Source of the DNA: DASTCC01 sp035711465
Lineage (GTDB): Bacteria; Acidobacteriota; Vicinamibacteria; Vicinamibacterales; SCN-69-37
Reading direction: 5' to 3'
NCBI GenBank assembly: GCA_035711465.1
Contig: DASTCC010000070.1
Span: 1 to 20,929 of the forward strand
DNA length: 20,929 nt
The notes beneath the pieces are model-generated. The model saw nothing but the letters and a program-made list of their open reading frames with translations, had not been told where the DNA came from and searched no databases. Both the position numbers and the translations under genes were made by a program. Positions 19,332-20,929 of the stretch are shown piece by piece. Within the stretch, counting starts at the first letter, position 1. Every line of letters begins with the position of its first letter.

Positions 19332-20684
19332 GTGAGCGATCAGCCACGCGACGACGTCGATCGTCGTCAGTTCCTGAAGGCGAGCGGCGCGGCCGTGGCC
19401 GCCGGCGCCGTCGCGCTGCGAGGTCGAGCGTCCCTGGACGCGCAGGCGGGGCGGCCACCGTTCGCGGCGCCGAAGATCGACGACGTCCGCATCGGCTACG
19501 TCGGCGTCGGCCTTCAGGGCGGCGGCCACGTGCAGAACCTGCTGCGGATTCCGGGCTGCCGGATCACCGCGGTCTGCGACATCCGCGAGGAGCGGACCAG
19601 ATGGGCGACCGACCGCATCACCGCGGCCGGCCACCCGGCCCCGGCGGTCTACAACCGCGGCCCGCGCGATTTCGAGCGCCTCTGCGAGACCGAGGACCTG
19701 GATCTCGTCTATACCGCGACGCCATGGGAATTTCACGTGCCGGTGATGCTCGCGGCGATGAAGAACGGCAAGCACGTTGCCACCGAGGTGCCCGCGGCGA
19801 TGACGCTCGACGACTGCTGGGCGATCGTCGAGGCCGCCGAGAAGCACAAGAAGCACTGCGTGATGATGGAGAACTGCAACTACGACCGCATGGAGATGAT
19901 GGTCTTCAACATCGTCCGCCAGGGGTTGCTCGGCGAGATCGTGCACGCCGAGGGCGGCTATCTCCACGATCTGCGGCGGATCAAGTTCGAGGATCGCAAC
20001 GAGGGCCTGTGGCGGCGCGCGTGGTCGATGCGCCTCGACGGCAACCTCTATCCGACGCATGGCCTCGGCCCGGTCTCGAACTGCCTGGACATCAACCGCG
20101 GCGATCGCTTCGACTACCTGGTGTCGATGAGCGGGCCGTCGCGCGGCCTGCAGGACTGGGCGAAGGAACACTATCCGCCTGACTCGCCCAAGCGGCAGGA
20201 GAAATACGTGCTCGGCGACGTCAACACCAGCCTGATCAAGACGGCGCGCGGCCGCACGATCCTCGTCCAGCACTGCACCAACCTGCCGCGGCCGTACAGC
20301 CGCATCCACATGGTGCAGGGGACGCGAGGGCTGTTCCAGGGCTATCCGCACCGGCTCTACATCGAAGGGCGGGGCCGCAACGATCAGTGGCAGGAGGCCG
20401 CGGCCGTGCTCGCCGAGTTCGAGCATCCGCTGTGGAAGGAGATCGCGGCACAGGCGCAGGGCGCCGGGCACGGCGGCATGGATTTCATCGAGGACTACCG
20501 CCTGATCAAGTGCCTGCGCGAAGGGCTGCCGACCGACATGAACGTCTACGACGCGGCGTCGCTGAGCGCCGTCGTCGAGATGAGCGTGCAGTCGGTGGCC
20601 AGGAAGGCTCGGGCCGTCGATTTCCCCGACTTCACGCGCGGCGCCTGGCGGACGACGGCGCCGCTCGACATCGTGCACATGTGA
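19332..20684 (+). CDS. Tat-exported Gfo/Idh/MocA-fold protein, GH109 alpha-N-acetylgalactosaminidase-like
   Basis: This 450-residue protein starts at GTG 19332-19334, with a strong AGGAGG six bases upstream. Residues 10-36 are a twin-arginine signal (DRRQFLKASGAAVAAGAVALRG), so it is exported folded with its cofactor. A Rossmann NAD-binding region follows (VRIGYVGVGLQGGGHV, about 52-67), then TATPWEFHVPVMLAAMKNGKHV and TEVPAAMTLDDCW. The second domain has ENCNYDRMEMMV, HAEGGYLHDLR, GNLYPTHGLGP and INRGDRFDYLVSMS, a set I recognise from GH109 glycosidases, which use bound NAD+ to hydrolyse alpha-N-acetylgalactosaminides. The activity of this member is inferred from these motifs. No other carbohydrate gene is adjacent except the following nucleotidyltransferase. 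It shares the run of plus-strand genes but not an obvious pathway with the box genes. Confidence 0.9.
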   Translation: MSDQPRDDVDRRQFLKASGAAVAAGAVALRGRASLDAQAGRPPFAAPKIDDVRIGYVGVGLQGGGHVQNLLRIPGCRITAVCDIREERTRWATDRITAAGHPAPAVYNRGPRDFERLCETEDLDLVYTATPWEFHVPVMLAAMKNGKHVATEVPAAMTLDDCWAIVEAAEKHKKHCVMMENCNYDRMEMMVFNIVRQGLLGEIVHAEGGYLHDLRRIKFEDRNEGLWRRAWSMRLDGNLYPTHGLGPVSNCLDINRGDRFDYLVSMSGPSRGLQDWAKEHYPPDSPKRQEKYVLGDVNTSLIKTARGRTILVQHCTNLPRPYSRIHMVQGTRGLFQGYPHRLYIEGRGRNDQWQEAAAVLAEFEHPLWKEIAAQAQGAGHGGMDFIEDYRLIKCLREGLPTDMNVYDAASLSAVVEMSVQSVARKARAVDFPDFTRGAWRTTAPLDIVHM

Positions 20685-20712
20685 GGGCGCGCGCGTCGAT
20701 GACGGAGCGGGA

Positions 20713-20929
20713 ATGAAAGCCGTCGTGCTGGCGCGCGGACTGGCGCGCCGGATGCGCGAGGACGATCCAAGCGCCGCCCTCGAAGGCGCGCAGGCGGTGG
20801 CGGCGGCAGCGGGACAGAAGGCGATGATGCCGATCGCCGGCGGAGGCAGCGCCGCGGGGCCGGTCCGCCCGTTTCTCGACTTCGTGCTCGATGCGCTTGC
20901 TGACGCCGGTTGCACGCGCATCGCGCTGG
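20713..20929 (+). CDS. Sugar-phosphate nucleotidyltransferase-like protein (N-terminal part, runs off right edge)
   Basis: The first 72 codons are present. The N-terminus MKAVVLARGLARRMRE matches the glycine-rich nucleotide-binding start of NTP transferases (typically VVLAAG/ARG-x-G-x-RM). A lysine-containing QKAMMPI follows, then PFLDFVLDALADAGCTRIAL, the typical 'K-pl-pi ... pll-x-vl-x-l-x-x-a-G' order. This fits enzymes that activate sugar 1-phosphates with NTPs. The ATG is preceded by GGAGCGGGA and lies 28 bp after the previous stop, so it is probably co-transcribed with the GH109-like gene. The rest of the protein is outside the window, so the sugar and nucleotide cannot be stated. Confidence 0.8.
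   Translation, partial: MKAVVLARGLARRMREDDPSAALEGAQAVAAAAGQKAMMPIAGGGSAAGPVRPFLDFVLDALADAGCTRIAL

Overview
The window is GC-rich (by eye roughly two thirds G+C), densely coding bacterial DNA. It most resembles the phylum Acidobacteriota, plausibly the class Vicinamibacteria. The pointers are an 'acidobacterial duplicated orphan permease' (ADOP) with its acidobacterial-type PadR regulator, a large Gly/Gln/RGG-rich Asp-box (BNR) secreted protein, a Tat-exported GH109-like protein, and short-word intergenic repeats. The taxonomic call is inference from gene content; no rRNA or other marker gene is present.

Layout. (1) 1-2634, minus strand: a polytopic membrane protein running off the left edge, preceded by lipA (lipoyl synthase). 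(2) 2635-2877: a divergent spacer holding a hairpin and a 5 x 8 bp tandem repeat. (3) 2878-3582, plus: a UPF0173-type metallo-beta-lactamase-fold hydrolase, facing the next gene across a strong hairpin terminator. (4) 3673-6699, minus: the large exported Asp-box protein. (5) 6799-7584, minus: a BoxR/BzdR-type regulator (HTH fused to a shikimate-kinase-like domain), divergent from (6) 7682-13189, plus: boxC, boxB, an enoyl-CoA hydratase and an aldehyde dehydrogenase. A pair of 57-bp REP-like palindromic repeats lies between boxB and the hydratase. (7) 13366-16382: padR and an ADOP permease with overlapping stop and start. (8) 16431-19312: a kynureninase-like PLP enzyme, a 3-hydroxyacyl-CoA dehydrogenase and a second enoyl-CoA hydratase. 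(9) 19332-20929: a GH109-like oxidoreductase-fold glycosidase and the start of a nucleotidyltransferase that runs off the right edge.

How the genes work together. The core of the window is the aerobic 'box' route for benzoyl-CoA. BoxB epoxidises benzoyl-CoA, and BoxC hydrolytically opens the ring to 3,4-dehydroadipyl-CoA semialdehyde plus formate. The aldehyde dehydrogenase could take the place of BoxD. The two crotonase-family enzymes and the 3-hydroxyacyl-CoA dehydrogenase could carry the product through isomerisation, hydration and oxidation to 3-oxoadipyl-CoA. The BoxA reductase, a benzoate-CoA ligase and a thiolase are not in the window. The BoxR-like protein probably controls the divergent boxR/boxC promoters, and both -10 elements there lie in similar TGCG...TATAwTGC contexts. 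The PadR-ADOP module interrupts the catabolic block and looks functionally separate.

The best-supported unusual features are the box cluster in a probable acidobacterium, the twin REP-like palindromes inside it, the symmetric boxR/boxC promoter, and several gene starts with a -10-like hexamer 7-8 nt before ATG, which suggests leaderless transcripts. I did not find a clearly new defence or mobile system.
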